From: Cryobacterium sp. SO1
GTDB lineage: Bacteria; Actinomycetota; Actinomycetes; Actinomycetales; Microbacteriaceae
Reading direction: 5' to 3'
Length of the DNA: 64,000 bases
Assembly: GCF_004210215.2 (NCBI RefSeq)
Contig: NZ_CP067394.1
Span: forward strand, 2,790,001-2,854,000
Shown here: piece by piece, positions 16,546 through 25,700 of the stretch
Layout of the letters: every line of letters begins with the position of its first letter
Position numbering within the stretch: the first letter of the stretch is position 1
Notes under the pieces: generated by a model
Databases searched by the model: none
Told to the model about the DNA's origin: nothing
Seen by the model: the letters and a program-made list of their open reading frames with translations, nothing else
Translations under genes and position numbers: made by a program

Positions 16546-17450
16546 TGACCGTATCGACCACCATCGCCCACCCTCCGGTGCAGCCGACGGATGCCGCCGC
16601 TCCCCCGCGGCGCGCCCTGAAGGCGCCCAAGGAGAGCTACAAGGTCAACTGGCCGCTCACCATCGTGCTTCTCATGGCCGCGTTGACGATCCTCATCCCG
16701 CTCTATTTCACTGTCGTGATGGCGCTCAAGGGGCCGTCCCAGACCGGTGGAACGGGCCTGGAAACGCCGAACCCGGTCGAATTCGCCAACTTCCCCGCGG
16801 CCTGGGTCACGGTCGGCTTCGGCCGGGCCCTGATGTCCACCGCCTTCGTCACGGTTTTCAGCGTGATCGGCGCCGTGCTGGCCAGTTCGATGGTGGCCTT
16901 CGCGATCGCCCGCAACTGGGAGCGCCGGTTCTTCCGGGCGTCCTACGTCTACCTGTTGTCGGCGTTGTTCATCCCGTTCCCGGTGCTGATCCTGCCGCTG
17001 ATCAAGCAGACCGCGGTGCTCGGCCTCGACAACCCGGTCGGCGTCATCCTGCTGCACGTCCTGGGCGGCATCTCGTTCTTCTCGCTGCTCTACATCGCGT
17101 TCATCCGCTCGATCCCGGTCGAGATCGAGGAGTCGGCCCGCCTGGACGGCGCGTCCACCTGGCAGGTCTTCTGGCGGATCATCGTGCCGCTGCTGGGCCC
17201 GATGAACGCCACGGTCGCGATCTTCGCGTTCCTCGGCGCCTGGAACGACTTCCTGCTGCCGCAGATGATCATTGCCGACCCGACCCTGCAGACCCTGCCG
17301 GTGGTGCAGAACCTGTTCCAGGGCGAATTCAACACCGACTACAACCTGGCCTTCGCGTCCTACCTGATGGCGTTGGCGCCCACGCTGATCGTCTACGTGC
17401 TCGCGCAGCGCTGGGTGCTCTCCGGCGTGATGCGCGGAGCCGTCAAGTGA
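16545..17450 (+). CDS. Sugar ABC transporter permease (MalG-like)
   Basis: 301-residue permease, about six helices, with EAA loop EIEESARLDGASTWQVFWRIIVPLL. Its ATG shares one base with the previous stop (TGATG, 16543-16547), implying coupled translation. It ends with QRWVLSGVMRGAVK, the standard MalG-type tail. No ATP-binding gene follows; as in many actinobacteria, a shared MsiK/MalK-type ATPase encoded elsewhere is presumed. Confidence 0.93.
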   Translation: MTVSTTIAHPPVQPTDAAAPPRRALKAPKESYKVNWPLTIVLLMAALTILIPLYFTVVMALKGPSQTGGTGLETPNPVEFANFPAAWVTVGFGRALMSTAFVTVFSVIGAVLASSMVAFAIARNWERRFFRASYVYLLSALFIPFPVLILPLIKQTAVLGLDNPVGVILLHVLGGISFFSLLYIAFIRSIPVEIEESARLDGASTWQVFWRIIVPLLGPMNATVAIFAFLGAWNDFLLPQMIIADPTLQTLPVVQNLFQGEFNTDYNLAFASYLMALAPTLIVYVLAQRWVLSGVMRGAVK

Positions 17451-17496
17451 CCATCCATTCGTTCGATTCTTATCCGATAGCAGAAAGCGAGACCGT

Positions 17497-19155
17497 ATGA
17501 CCCTCCTCGATTCCCAGACCAGCCAGAGCGACCGGAGCCTGGACGCCAACTGGTGGCGCCAGGCCGTGGTCTACCAGATCTACCCGCGCAGCTTCGCCGA
17601 CGCCAACGGCGACGGCATCGGCGACCTCGCCGGCGTGATCTCCCGCATCGACTACCTCAGGGAGCTCGGCGTGGATGCGGTGTGGCTGAGCCCGTTCTAC
17701 CCGTCCGCCCTGGCCGACGGCGGCTACGACGTCGACGACTACCGCAACGTCGACCCGCGGATCGGCACCCTTGCCGAGTTCGACGAGATGGCCGCGGCAC
17801 TGCACGCGGCCGGCATCAAGGTGGTCGTGGACATCGTGCCGAACCACTCCTCGAACCTGCACGCTTGGTTCGCCGAGGCCCTCGCCGCTCCGCGCGGATC
17901 TCTCGAGCGGGCGCGCTACATCTTCCGTGACGGCACCGGGCCCGACGGCGCGTTGCCGCCCACCGACTGGGAATCGATCTTCGGCGGACCGGCCTGGACC
18001 CGGGTGGCGGACGGCCAGTGGTACCTGCACCTCTTCGCCCGCGAACAGCCCGACTTCAACTGGGACAACCGGGAGGTGCGGGACGATTTCCTGCGCACCC
18101 TGGCGTTCTGGGCCGATCGCGGTGTGGACGGGTTCCGCATCGACGTGGCGCACGCCCTGACCAAGGACCTCACCGAGCCGCTGCCCAGCCATGCCGAACT
18201 GCAGGCCGCCATGCCCGTCGACGGCTCACACCGCCTGTTCGACCGCAACGAGGTGCACGAGATCTACGCGGAATGGCGTGCGCTGTTCAACAGCTATGAC
18301 CCGCCCCGCACCGCCGTGGCGGAGGCGTGGGTGCCGGCGGAGCGTCGCGCCCGCTACGCCAGCCCCGAGGGCCTGGGCCAGGCGTTCAACTTCGACCTGC
18401 TCAAGGCGGAGTGGAACGCGGCCGAGTTCCGCAGCATCATCGAGGACAACCTGCGCGAGGCCGAGCAGTCCGGAGCGTCGTCGACCTGGGTGTTCTCCAA
18501 TCACGATGTGGTGCGGCACGCGTCCCGGTATGCCCTGCCGGCCGGCACAGCCCAGCAGGACTGGCTGTTCACCGGCGGAACGTCGCCGGCACCCGACACC
18601 GAGCAGGGCCTGCGCCGGGCCCGGGCCGTGACGCTGCTGGCGCTGGCGCTGCCCGGCTCGGCGTACCTGTACCAGGGCGAGGAGCTCGGCCTGCCCGAGG
18701 TGGCCGACCTGCCCGCCGACGCGCTGCAGGACCCCGCATTCTTCCGCTCCGCCGGCAAGGAGAAGGGCCGCGACGGCTGCCGGGTGCCGCTGCCGTGGAC
18801 GGCCACCGGGCCCTCCTTCGGCTTCGGTCCCGGCGGCGCCCACCTGCCGCAACCGGTCTGGTTCTCCGAGTACGCGGCCGAGGTGCAGTCCGTGGACCCG
18901 GCGTCGACCCTGTCCTTCTACCGGAGCGCGCTGGCCGCACGGCGTGTGCTGCAGTCGGCCGAGCAGCTGACCTGGCACGCGCCCGGAGCCGCGGACGTCG
19001 TGCAGTTCGAACGCCCAGGCGGATGGCTGTGCGTGACCAACTTCGGCGAGGTCGCCGCGCCCCTCCCGGCCGGCCGCATCCTGCTCGCCAGCGGCCCGGT
19101 CGGTGACGACCTGCCGCCGGACACGACGGTGTGGCTCGCCGCGGGCGAGCTGTAG
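17497..19155 (+). CDS. GH13 alpha-glucosidase (oligo-1,6-glucosidase/trehalose-6-P hydrolase type)
   Basis: 552-residue cytoplasmic glycoside hydrolase with no signal peptide, cleaving imported alpha-glucosides. It begins WWRQAVVYQIYPRSFADANGDGIGDLAGV, the GH13 subfamily 23/30 signature. Conserved regions are DIVPNH (112-117), GFRIDVAHAL with nucleophile D216, VAEAWV with acid/base E276, and FSNHD with D337. AGAAAGCGAG precedes the ATG. It lies 46 bp after the second permease and completes the uptake-and-hydrolysis operon. Exact linkage specificity cannot be read from sequence. Confidence 0.93.
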   Translation: MTLLDSQTSQSDRSLDANWWRQAVVYQIYPRSFADANGDGIGDLAGVISRIDYLRELGVDAVWLSPFYPSALADGGYDVDDYRNVDPRIGTLAEFDEMAAALHAAGIKVVVDIVPNHSSNLHAWFAEALAAPRGSLERARYIFRDGTGPDGALPPTDWESIFGGPAWTRVADGQWYLHLFAREQPDFNWDNREVRDDFLRTLAFWADRGVDGFRIDVAHALTKDLTEPLPSHAELQAAMPVDGSHRLFDRNEVHEIYAEWRALFNSYDPPRTAVAEAWVPAERRARYASPEGLGQAFNFDLLKAEWNAAEFRSIIEDNLREAEQSGASSTWVFSNHDVVRHASRYALPAGTAQQDWLFTGGTSPAPDTEQGLRRARAVTLLALALPGSAYLYQGEELGLPEVADLPADALQDPAFFRSAGKEKGRDGCRVPLPWTATGPSFGFGPGGAHLPQPVWFSEYAAEVQSVDPASTLSFYRSALAARRVLQSAEQLTWHAPGAADVVQFERPGGWLCVTNFGEVAAPLPAGRILLASGPVGDDLPPDTTVWLAAGEL

Positions 19156-19224
19156 CGGTTCACCGCGACGCCGCACGCCCCCGCAGGCGGGGTGTGCGGC
19201 GTTCGGCGGGGTGTGCGGCGTTCG

Positions 19225-19282
19225 GCGGGGCAGGCGCCGCTATGCCCCCGGCGCGCCACCCGCCTACCGGCGCCGTGCCCGC
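19225..19282. repeat. 58-bp palindrome, copy 3
   Basis: Arms meet at 19253/19254 between two plus-strand genes. Two short GTTCGGCGGGGTGTGCGGC repeats precede it (19187-19224). Confidence 0.85.
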
Positions 19283-19420
19283 GCGGCGACGTCCGGCACC
19301 GCCGGGCGGCCGCGGCGAGCCGCATCCGGTCGAGGATGAACCCCGTGGTCACTGCCCTCTGTCGGTGGTTGCCGACACGATGCAGCTTCGTCTATCCCCG
19401 ACCCCTGCCAGGAGGCACCG

Positions 19421-20206
19421 GTGACCATGCCGCCCCCGACCACGCTCTTTCAGGTCATCGACAACTCGGCCGGCACGCCGGTGATTCTGCACGCCCCGCA
19501 CGGCGGGCGCATCATCCCGCCGGAACGGCTGGGCTCGTACCTGATCTCCCTGCCGGAGCTGGAGGCCGAGAAAGATGCCATGACCGATCACCACACGAAC
19601 ACCCTCGTCGCGGCGATCACCGGCGCCAGCGCCGTCATCAACTCGATGTCCAGGTTCGCGGTCGACGTGGAGCGGTTCCCCGACGAGACCGAGGAGATGA
19701 ACGAAGTCGGCATGGGGGTGCTCTACACCCACGGCTCCCGCGGGCAGGAGATCCGCCGGGTGTCCGCCGCCGATCAGGCGTCGTTGCTGGAGTACTTCGC
19801 CGGCTATTCGCGCCGGTTCACCGACCTCGTCGACGCCACCCTGGCGCAGCACGGCCGGGCCGTGATCATCGATGTGCACTCGTACCCGCGGCGGGAACTG
19901 CCCTACGAGCTGCACGGCGGTGGTGCCCGCGCGCCGCTGTGCATCGGATCCGACCCGTTCCACGCATCCGCCTCGCTGCTGCAGGCCGTGACCGAGAGCT
20001 TCGCCGGTCTCGAATCGGCCGCCAACACCCCCTTCACCGGCGCCTACGTTCCGCTGAAGCACTACCGAACGGATGCCAGGGTCAGCTCGGTCATGCTCGA
20101 AATCCGCCGGGATGTCTACCTGGACGAGGCCACCATCGCAATCGATGAGGCCGGCTTCCTCGGTCTGCAGCAGAGCCTGCAGCGTCTGGTCGACCGGCTG
20201 GCCTGA
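19421..20206 (+). CDS. N-formylglutamate amidohydrolase family protein
   Basis: 261-residue amidohydrolase, probably hydrolysing an N-formyl amino acid such as N-formylglutamate from histidine breakdown, a role taken from the family. Key elements are VILHAPHGGRIIP (metal-binding histidine region), EAEKDAMTDHHTNTL, SRFAVDVERFPDE, and AVIIDVHSYPRRELPYE near residue 150. GTG at 19421 with CAGGAGG 6 nt upstream is the best start. No other hut genes are adjacent. Confidence 0.88.
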   Translation: MTMPPPTTLFQVIDNSAGTPVILHAPHGGRIIPPERLGSYLISLPELEAEKDAMTDHHTNTLVAAITGASAVINSMSRFAVDVERFPDETEEMNEVGMGVLYTHGSRGQEIRRVSAADQASLLEYFAGYSRRFTDLVDATLAQHGRAVIIDVHSYPRRELPYELHGGGARAPLCIGSDPFHASASLLQAVTESFAGLESAANTPFTGAYVPLKHYRTDARVSSVMLEIRRDVYLDEATIAIDEAGFLGLQQSLQRLVDRLA

Positions 20207-20220
20207 CCCGGCGGGCGGCT

Positions 20221-20568
20221 TCAGCGGAGCGCGCGCAGCTCGTCGGTGGCGGGAAACGCTAGGGAGTAGTTGAGCTGCGGAGCACCGAGCGCGCCCCAGT
20301 CGTCCTTCTTCACGGTGATCTTGTCGGTGGAGATCTCGGTGATTCGCACCCGGAGCCACTCGCCGGAATCCAGCCGCAGCTCGTACGGATCGGCGAGGTA
20401 TCCGATGCCCATCGACTCCAGCGCTTCCTCGGCCGTCAACCAGTCCACGACATCGGTACGTGGCCGACCGAGAAGGTCGATGACGATGAAGCCCTCCTCG
20501 GTGGGGCTCATCCAGCCAAGCAGCTCCCCGTCCATGCCGCGCCGGTGCTCGATCCAGTCCTGGTCCAT
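20221..20568 (-). CDS. Conserved hypothetical protein
   Basis: 115-residue acidic soluble protein beginning MDQDWIEHRRGMDGELLGWM, with EEGFIVIDLLGRP and VDWLTAEEALESMGIGYLADPYEL. It ends in a beta-rich part (RVRITEISTDKITVKKDDWGALG). I know this as an actinobacterial protein of unknown function, without a named family. It converges with the amidohydrolase, 14 bp apart. Confidence 0.75.
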   Translation of the reverse strand: MDQDWIEHRRGMDGELLGWMSPTEEGFIVIDLLGRPRTDVVDWLTAEEALESMGIGYLADPYELRLDSGEWLRVRITEISTDKITVKKDDWGALGAPQLNYSLAFPATDELRALR

Positions 20569-21024
20569 GCGCCCACCCTAGGGGCTGAGGCTCGAGCAAG
20601 CGCTTGCCAGCCTGCCTATGTCACCAGCGGCGCACTTCGGCTGAACAACCGGGGTTCACTTGGCACCGACGGCAGCTCATTCGGGCATCCGTCGCGGCTC
20701 CGGCCAACGTCCGTGGAGGTGTGCGGGTCAGGCGCCGGTATGCGGGAGGCGCGCCACCCGCACACCGGCGCGTGACCTGCACAACGCCGAAGCGCGGGGC
20801 ACACGCCGCTACGCGGGGCCCGCGCCACAAGGGCGCAACTCCCGCCTGGCGGCGCCGCACCCGCACCCGCACCCGCGAACCGGCGCCGCACCCGCGAACC
20901 GGCGCCGCACCCGCATAGCGGCGCCGCACCCGCACCCGCACCCCGGCGTTGGCGCCGTGCCTCCGCACCGCAACTCCGCAGCATCCGCGACCCCGCAGCA
21001 TCCGGACGCGGGCACCCCGAGGCT
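20569..21024. other. Intergenic region with palindrome and degenerate repeats
   Basis: No gene supported. It contains palindrome copy 4 (20723-20780), a decayed half-copy around 20792-20855, and a run of GCGAACCGGCGCCGCACCC units (20875-20960) that look like fragments of the same palindrome arms. Confidence 0.6.
20723..20780. repeat. 58-bp palindrome, copy 4
   Basis: Arms meet at 20751/20752 (GAGGCG|CGCCAC). The left arm keeps GCGGGTCAGGCGCC; the right arm ends CGTGACCTGC. Confidence 0.8.
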
Positions 21025-22497
21025 CTAGCGCACGCCGCTCATCAGGCGCACGATCGGCCGGGCGAACAGACCCAGGATGATGGCGAGCACGATCGCGATA
21101 CCGCCCAGCACCCCGAAGTACACCTGTTCGGGCGCCGTCGCATACCACTCGGCGAGAACACCGGAGATCGCGGTGCCGAGGGCGACGGACAGGAAGAACA
21201 GCGCGACCATCTGGGTCTTGAACAGCTCGGGAGCGAGCTTGGTCGACACCGACAGCCCCACGGGCGACAGCAGCAGCTCGGCGACGGTGAACACGAACAG
21301 GATGCCGACCATGGCCAGCAGCGGAGTCGAATTCGCCCCGCCCCCGGCGAACGGCAGGAACAGCAAGAACGCCATGCCCATGATGCCGGTGCCGAAGGCG
21401 AACTTCACCGGCGTCGACGGCTGCTTGGTGCCCCACTTGGTCCACAGCGCGGCGAACACCCCGGACAGCACGATGATGAAGACCGGGTTGATCGACTGCA
21501 CCCACGACACCGGCATCTCCCATCCGAAGAAGCCCCGGTCGAGTCGCAGGTCTGAGTAGATCGTCACGACGGTGAACTGCTGCTGGTAGAGCGACCAGAA
21601 GGCCACACTCGCGATGAAGAGGGGGATGAACGCGTACACACGCTTCCGCTCCACCGGCGAGATGTTGCGGTTGCCCAGGATCACGACGAAGTACCCAACG
21701 GATGCGACGATCGTCACCCCGATTACGATGGTCACCAGGTTCGTGGCGGTGATCACGCCGAGGATCACCAGCACCACGAGGATCACGACGACCCCGGCGG
21801 CGATCAGCCCGTACGGCAGGTACCGGTTGCGCGGCAGCGGATCGGGAATCTCGTGGGACGAGGCGGGCAGCCGCTTGCGCCCGAACGAGTACTGGGTCAG
21901 ACCGATCGCCATTCCGACGGCGGCGAGGCCGAATCCGTAGTGGAAGCCGACGGTCGACTGGAGAAGCCCGGTGAGGATCGGGCCGAAGAACGCGCCCAGG
22001 TTGATGCCCAGGTAGAACAGCGAGAAACCGGCATCCCGGCGGGGATCTTCCTTGCTGTACAGCGCCCCGACCACCGAGGTCGCGTTGGCCTTGAGGCCAC
22101 CGCTGCCCAACGCGATCAGGATCAGGCCCACGACCACGCCGGCAACGCCGGGGATCAGGGCCAGTCCGATGTGGCCGAACATGATGATGAACGCGCTGCC
22201 GTAGAGCACCCGCTCGGAGCCGGCCAGCCGGTCGGCGATCCAGGCGCCCAGGATCGTGGAGAGGTACACCGCGCCGCCGTAGGCGCCGACGATGCCCGCC
22301 GCGGTGGCCTGCGGAATCCCGAGGCCGCCATCCGCCGCCGAGTAGTACAAATAGAGCAGCAGAATGCCTTGCATCCCGTAGAACGAGAACCGTTCCCACA
22401 TCTCCACACCGAAGATGCTCGCCAGCGCCCGAGGCTGTCCGAAGAACCGGTGGTCGTCCCGTTGGATCTGTGAATCAGGTTCCGTGATGCTGGTCAT
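21025..22497 (-). CDS. POT-family di/tripeptide:proton symporter
   Basis: 490-residue proton-coupled oligopeptide transporter with about 14 helices. The POT hallmark ExxERFxxYG is EMWERFSFYG on helix 1 (residues 31-40); the second signature is seen around SLFYLGINLGAFFGPILTG. It imports di- and tripeptides. The ATG at 22497 gives the usual family N-terminus with an FGQPRALASIFGVEMWERF lead-in. Confidence 0.92.
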   Translation of the reverse strand: MTSITEPDSQIQRDDHRFFGQPRALASIFGVEMWERFSFYGMQGILLLYLYYSAADGGLGIPQATAAGIVGAYGGAVYLSTILGAWIADRLAGSERVLYGSAFIIMFGHIGLALIPGVAGVVVGLILIALGSGGLKANATSVVGALYSKEDPRRDAGFSLFYLGINLGAFFGPILTGLLQSTVGFHYGFGLAAVGMAIGLTQYSFGRKRLPASSHEIPDPLPRNRYLPYGLIAAGVVVILVVLVILGVITATNLVTIVIGVTIVASVGYFVVILGNRNISPVERKRVYAFIPLFIASVAFWSLYQQQFTVVTIYSDLRLDRGFFGWEMPVSWVQSINPVFIIVLSGVFAALWTKWGTKQPSTPVKFAFGTGIMGMAFLLFLPFAGGGANSTPLLAMVGILFVFTVAELLLSPVGLSVSTKLAPELFKTQMVALFFLSVALGTAISGVLAEWYATAPEQVYFGVLGGIAIVLAIILGLFARPIVRLMSGVR

Positions 22498-22625
22498 TGT
22501 TCCAAGGGTACTCTTCGCGGCTCCGACAGCCCCGCCCCGGCCGGGACGTTCGGCCTCACCGACGTGCGGTAGCCGCCGGCTCTGGCATTGCCGGCGGAGG
22601 GGCGCACGGCACCGGCAGCTCGTTG

Positions 22626-22751
22626 CTCGCGGGCTCAGCAGGCTCGCGGGCCGGCTGTTGCTCGCCGCTCGCGGGCTCAGCAGGCTCGCGGGCCGGCTGT
22701 TGCTCGCCGCTCGCGGGCTCGGCGGGCTGCCGGTTGCTCGCCGCTCGCGAG
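22626..22751. repeat. 42-bp direct tandem repeat, three copies
   Basis: CTCGCGGGCTCAGCAGGCTC begins at 22626 and 22668, and a diverged copy begins at 22710, giving an exact 42-bp period. Each unit contains CCGGCTGTTGCTCGCCG. Confidence 0.85.
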
Positions 22752-22776
22752 CTCGGCGGGCTGGATGCCGCGATCT

Positions 22777-22834
22777 GCGGGGTAGGCGCCGCTACGCCGC
22801 TGGCGCGCCACCCGCAAAGCGGCGCCTGGCCCGC
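22777..22834. repeat. 58-bp palindrome, copy 5
   Basis: Arms meet at 22805/22806. Left arm GCGGGGTAGGCGCCGC, right arm AGCGGCGCCTGGCCCGC. Confidence 0.85.
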
Positions 22835-22997
22835 ATGAGGCCCGGGGAGCCCCCGTGCAGCCCGCGTGAGGCCCGTGCAGCCACCTCTGCATGAAGCCCG
22901 GGGAACCCGCGCGCACGGCCACGTGCGGCCGCGTGCAGCCACGTGCAGCCGCGTGCAGCCGCGTGCGACTCCACCCGCCCGGACCGCCACCCGCGAA

Positions 22998-23528
22998 CTA
23001 CCGCCCCAGCCGCCCCTCCTGGCACAGCACCTCAACCAGGGCGTCCAGCACCGGCAGCTGCCCGCGCACCAGCTTCACCCGGGCCTCCGCAAGCCCTACC
23101 CAGCGGGCGTCGTCCACCTCGGGAAACTCTCTGAGCCTGCCGGACCTCTTGGGCCACTCCAGCTCGAAGGTGTTGCTGACCACCTGGTGCACGGACAGGT
23201 CGGCCTCGGCCGCGAACACCGTCACGACCTTGCCAGAGGGCTGCCGGAACTCACCCAGGAGCAGGTAGTCCGTCTCGGGCGCCGGCACCCCGATCTCCTC
23301 CTCGAATTCCCGCCTGGCCGCGTCGAACGGGTCTGCCCCAAGCAGGTACTCCCCCTTGGGAATCGACCAGGATGCGGCATCCTTGCGCGCCCAGAACGGG
23401 CCGCCCATGTGCGCGATCCACACCTCCGGCTCTGCGGCATCCGGCAACCGGTACAGCAGGATGCCCGCACTCAGCACCGGCACGGTGCCCTCTTTCGGCT
23501 GCGATTGTCGTTGGATTCGCGGGGCCAC
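22998..23528 (-). CDS. NUDIX hydrolase
   Basis: 176-residue NUDIX-fold pyrophosphohydrolase; substrate unknown. The Nudix box is recognisable at GEYLLGADPFDAARREFEEE plus IGV, with the catalytic REFEEE intact. The upstream glutamate of the consensus (GxxxxxE) is Ala here. PVLSAGILLYR and SWSIPKGEY precede it, as in the branch with a SIPKGE signature. ATG or GTG near 23528 gives a ten-residue lead before the domain; the exact start is uncertain. Confidence 0.87.
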   Translation of the reverse strand: MAPRIQRQSQPKEGTVPVLSAGILLYRLPDAAEPEVWIAHMGGPFWARKDAASWSIPKGEYLLGADPFDAARREFEEEIGVPAPETDYLLLGEFRQPSGKVVTVFAAEADLSVHQVVSNTFELEWPKRSGRLREFPEVDDARWVGLAEARVKLVRGQLPVLDALVEVLCQEGRLGR

Positions 23529-23563
23529 GCCAGTCCGGAACGCATTACGGCGCTCGCCCGGTC

Positions 23564-23687
23564 ACGACAAGCTCGACCAACGGGATGGGCGGGCTCACGA
23601 GGCAGGGCACCCGGTCTCGACAAGCTCGACCAACCAGACGGGCGCGCTCACGAGGCAGGGCACCCGGCCTCAAGCTCGACCAACGAG
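23564..23687. repeat. Three ~50-bp direct repeats between genes
   Basis: CAAGCTCGACCAAC recurs at 23568, 23621 and 23671, joined by GGGCTCACGAGGCAGGGCAC-type segments. It lies between the PPK2 gene end and the NUDIX gene start. Confidence 0.85.
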
Positions 23688-23733
23688 CTAGGGGCGTGCA
23701 TGAGACGCGGGCCGGCACTGTAAGCAGCAACGC

Positions 23734-24621
23734 TCAGGAGAGGGCCAGGCGGGCACGCTCGGCCGGCACATCGAAGTCTGCGGGCGGCCAGGTGAGCTCC
23801 AGGTCCTTCAGCGCCTTGAGCAGCAGCTCGCGCACCGCCAGGCGAGCGAACCACTTGCGGTCCGCAGGCACGACGTGCCAGGGCGCGGCCGCAATGGAGG
23901 TGCGCTGGAGCGCCGTTTGGTAGGCGGCCTGGTAGGCGGGCCAGAGCAAGCGGTCGTCGATGTCGCTCGGGTGGAACTTCCAGAACTTGTCGGGCCGGTC
24001 GAGCCGCTCGAGCAGGCGCTCCCTTTGCTCCTCGGCGCTGATATGCAGCATCACCTTGATCACGGTGGTGTCGTCGTCGACGACCTCCTGCTCGAAGGCG
24101 TTGATCAGGGCGTAGCGCTCCTCGATCTCCTCGGGCGGGGCGAGCTGCTTGACCCGGCCGATCAGCACATCCTCGTAGTGCGATCGGTCGAAGACGCCGA
24201 TCAGCCCGGCAGGGGGCAGCTGTCGGCGGATGCGCCAGAGGAAGTCGTGCCGCAACTCGGCCGGGGTGGGCGCCTTGAACGCCACATGGCTCACGCCCTG
24301 CGGATCGACGGCACCGACCACGTGGCGCACAATGCCGCCCTTGCCTGAGGTATCCATGCCCTGAAGGATGAGCAGGAGTTTGCGCGGGTCGCCCGTCCTG
24401 CTGTTGGCGAAGAGCATCTCCTGCAGATGTGAGAGCTCTGTCGCGGCCGCGGCGCCGGCTGCCTGACCATCCGTTTTGCTGCCGGTGAAGCCGGGCGTCG
24501 AACGGGGATCGATCGCGGCGAGGTCGAACCCGGGCCCGACCGTGAGCAGGCGCCTGGATGCGTCGGTCCAGGCGGGAGCGGACTTCGTGCCGGGCGTGAC
24601 GGTTTTACCTTTCGAGGCCAC
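23734..24621 (-). CDS. Polyphosphate kinase 2 family protein
   Basis: 295-residue PPK2-type phosphotransferase that moves phosphate between polyphosphate and nucleotides. Walker A is GMDTSGKGG (88-96); the lid and Walker B region includes FDRSHYEDV (144-152). KFHPSDIDDRLLWPAYQAAY and WHVVPADRKWFARLAVRELL are standard C-terminal blocks. GTG at 24621 follows AAGGGA at about 7 nt. Whether it favours ADP or AMP cannot be told safely. It probably acts in the cytoplasm in energy or nucleotide homeostasis. Confidence 0.92.
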   Translation of the reverse strand: MASKGKTVTPGTKSAPAWTDASRRLLTVGPGFDLAAIDPRSTPGFTGSKTDGQAAGAAAATELSHLQEMLFANSRTGDPRKLLLILQGMDTSGKGGIVRHVVGAVDPQGVSHVAFKAPTPAELRHDFLWRIRRQLPPAGLIGVFDRSHYEDVLIGRVKQLAPPEEIEERYALINAFEQEVVDDDTTVIKVMLHISAEEQRERLLERLDRPDKFWKFHPSDIDDRLLWPAYQAAYQTALQRTSIAAAPWHVVPADRKWFARLAVRELLLKALKDLELTWPPADFDVPAERARLALS

Positions 24622-25022
24622 AACGGTTCCCTTCGTCGGATGCTGCCATTCTGCTCTGACAACGCCACCTGGTCGAGCCTGCCACTCGTTCGGGTCCGTT
24701 CACGGTCGGTAACCGGCTGCCGGAGGCGCGCTGGTCGGCCGGTGCCGAACGCTCAGCAGCCGAATCCGCGGTATGCGGGCAACGCGCCGCTGCGCGGGTG
24801 GCGCGCCACCCGCCTCGCGGCGCCTGACCCGCGCGAGGCCGATACCCGCGACCGCAGCGCCGGTTCGGGAGTGCGCTGGGAGGACGAAATAGGCGATTCC
24901 GTGACGAATTGCCCGTTTCGCCCCACTCATAGGTATGGCGATCACTCGCTCCGGCGTCGTGGCCCCCCAGCCCCGGCCGATGCGCGCCCCGCCGCCGACT
25001 CCCCGACAGAAAGCAGGCCACC
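24622..25022. other. Intergenic region with palindrome copy 6
   Basis: Divergent promoter space between PPK2 and the small envelope genes. Apart from the palindrome at 24775-24832, nothing is recognised. Confidence 0.5.
24775..24832. repeat. 58-bp palindrome, copy 6
   Basis: Arms meet at 24803/24804 in the perfect core GCGGGTGGCGCGCCACCCGC. The left arm carries GCGGGCAACGCGCCGC, the variant also found at 39245 and 41252. Confidence 0.88.
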
Positions 25023-25229
25023 ATGACCGCTCTTCGCCTCCTCCTTGCCGCCGTTATCGCCGTCGCCTTCTACCTCATCGGCGCCAAGGCCGGCCGCGGC
25101 CGGTACAAGCAGATTCGCCGCAACGCCAAGAAGGCCTGGAACGACCCGACCGTGAGGAAGGCTCGCACCCGCACGAAGAGGCTCGCGCGCAAGAACGCGA
25201 ACAAACTCACCAAGTCCGTTCAGCACTAA
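25023..25229 (+). CDS. Small basic membrane protein
   Basis: 68 residues: one N-terminal transmembrane helix (LRLLLAAVIAVAFYLIGAKAG) and a very basic tail (KQIRRNAKKAWNDPTVRKARTRTKRLARK). It may be a membrane-tethered nucleic-acid- or lipid-binding protein, but no function is known. It lies 32 bp upstream of the next small gene and is probably cotranscribed. Confidence 0.75.
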   Translation: MTALRLLLAAVIAVAFYLIGAKAGRGRYKQIRRNAKKAWNDPTVRKARTRTKRLARKNANKLTKSVQH

Positions 25230-25261
25230 CTCCCCACTTGCTCCCCCTCGAAAGGAAACCC

Positions 25262-25624
25262 ATGACCGACAACACCGCACAGCATGCCCACAACCTCGCC
25301 GAGGACACCGCCGACAAGGCCCAGGACCTCGCCGAGGACACCGCCGACACTGCCCAGGATGTCGCCAAGGACACCGCCAGCAAGGTCGGGGACCTCGCCG
25401 ACCAGGCGCGCCAGGCCATCGACGACACCGTCGCCACCGCCACAGCGGCCTTCCGCGACATCGACACCGCCGCTGCGGTCGGCTCGGCGCAGAAGTTCGC
25501 CACCGACACGTTCGACAGGCTCGCCAAGGCCTACAAGCGCAACCCCGCCGTGGTCATCACACTCGGCTCCGTCGCCGTCGCCGCGGTGACCGGCCTTGGG
25601 GCGCTGCTGAGCAAACGCCGGTAG
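25262..25624 (+). CDS. Amphipathic repeat (YtxH/LEA-like) protein with C-terminal membrane anchor
   Basis: 120-residue protein. Residues about 10-45 contain three 11-residue repeats (LAEDTADKAQD, LAEDTADTAQD, VAKDTASKVGD) like LEA/apolipoprotein amphipathic helices. After a central helical part, one hydrophobic segment (AVVITLGSVAVAAVTGLGALL) and a basic end KRR follow. AAAGGAA 4 nt before ATG 25262 sets the start. A role in membrane or desiccation stress is inferred from composition only. Confidence 0.75.
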   Translation: MTDNTAQHAHNLAEDTADKAQDLAEDTADTAQDVAKDTASKVGDLADQARQAIDDTVATATAAFRDIDTAAAVGSAQKFATDTFDRLAKAYKRNPAVVITLGSVAVAAVTGLGALLSKRR

Positions 25625-25700
25625 CCGACCCGGCCCGTCCGCCGGTTACCGCCTCGGCCTGCCATGCGATCAGGCACCACCGACACCGCCCGGATCCCGC

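Larger units (their letters stand above)
22498..22997. other. Repeat-rich intergenic region
   Basis: No gene supported. It holds a 42-bp tandem repeat (22626-22751), palindrome copy 5 (22777-22834), and GCCCGTGCAGCC / GCAGCCGCGT-type short repeats (22840-22975). Confidence 0.6.
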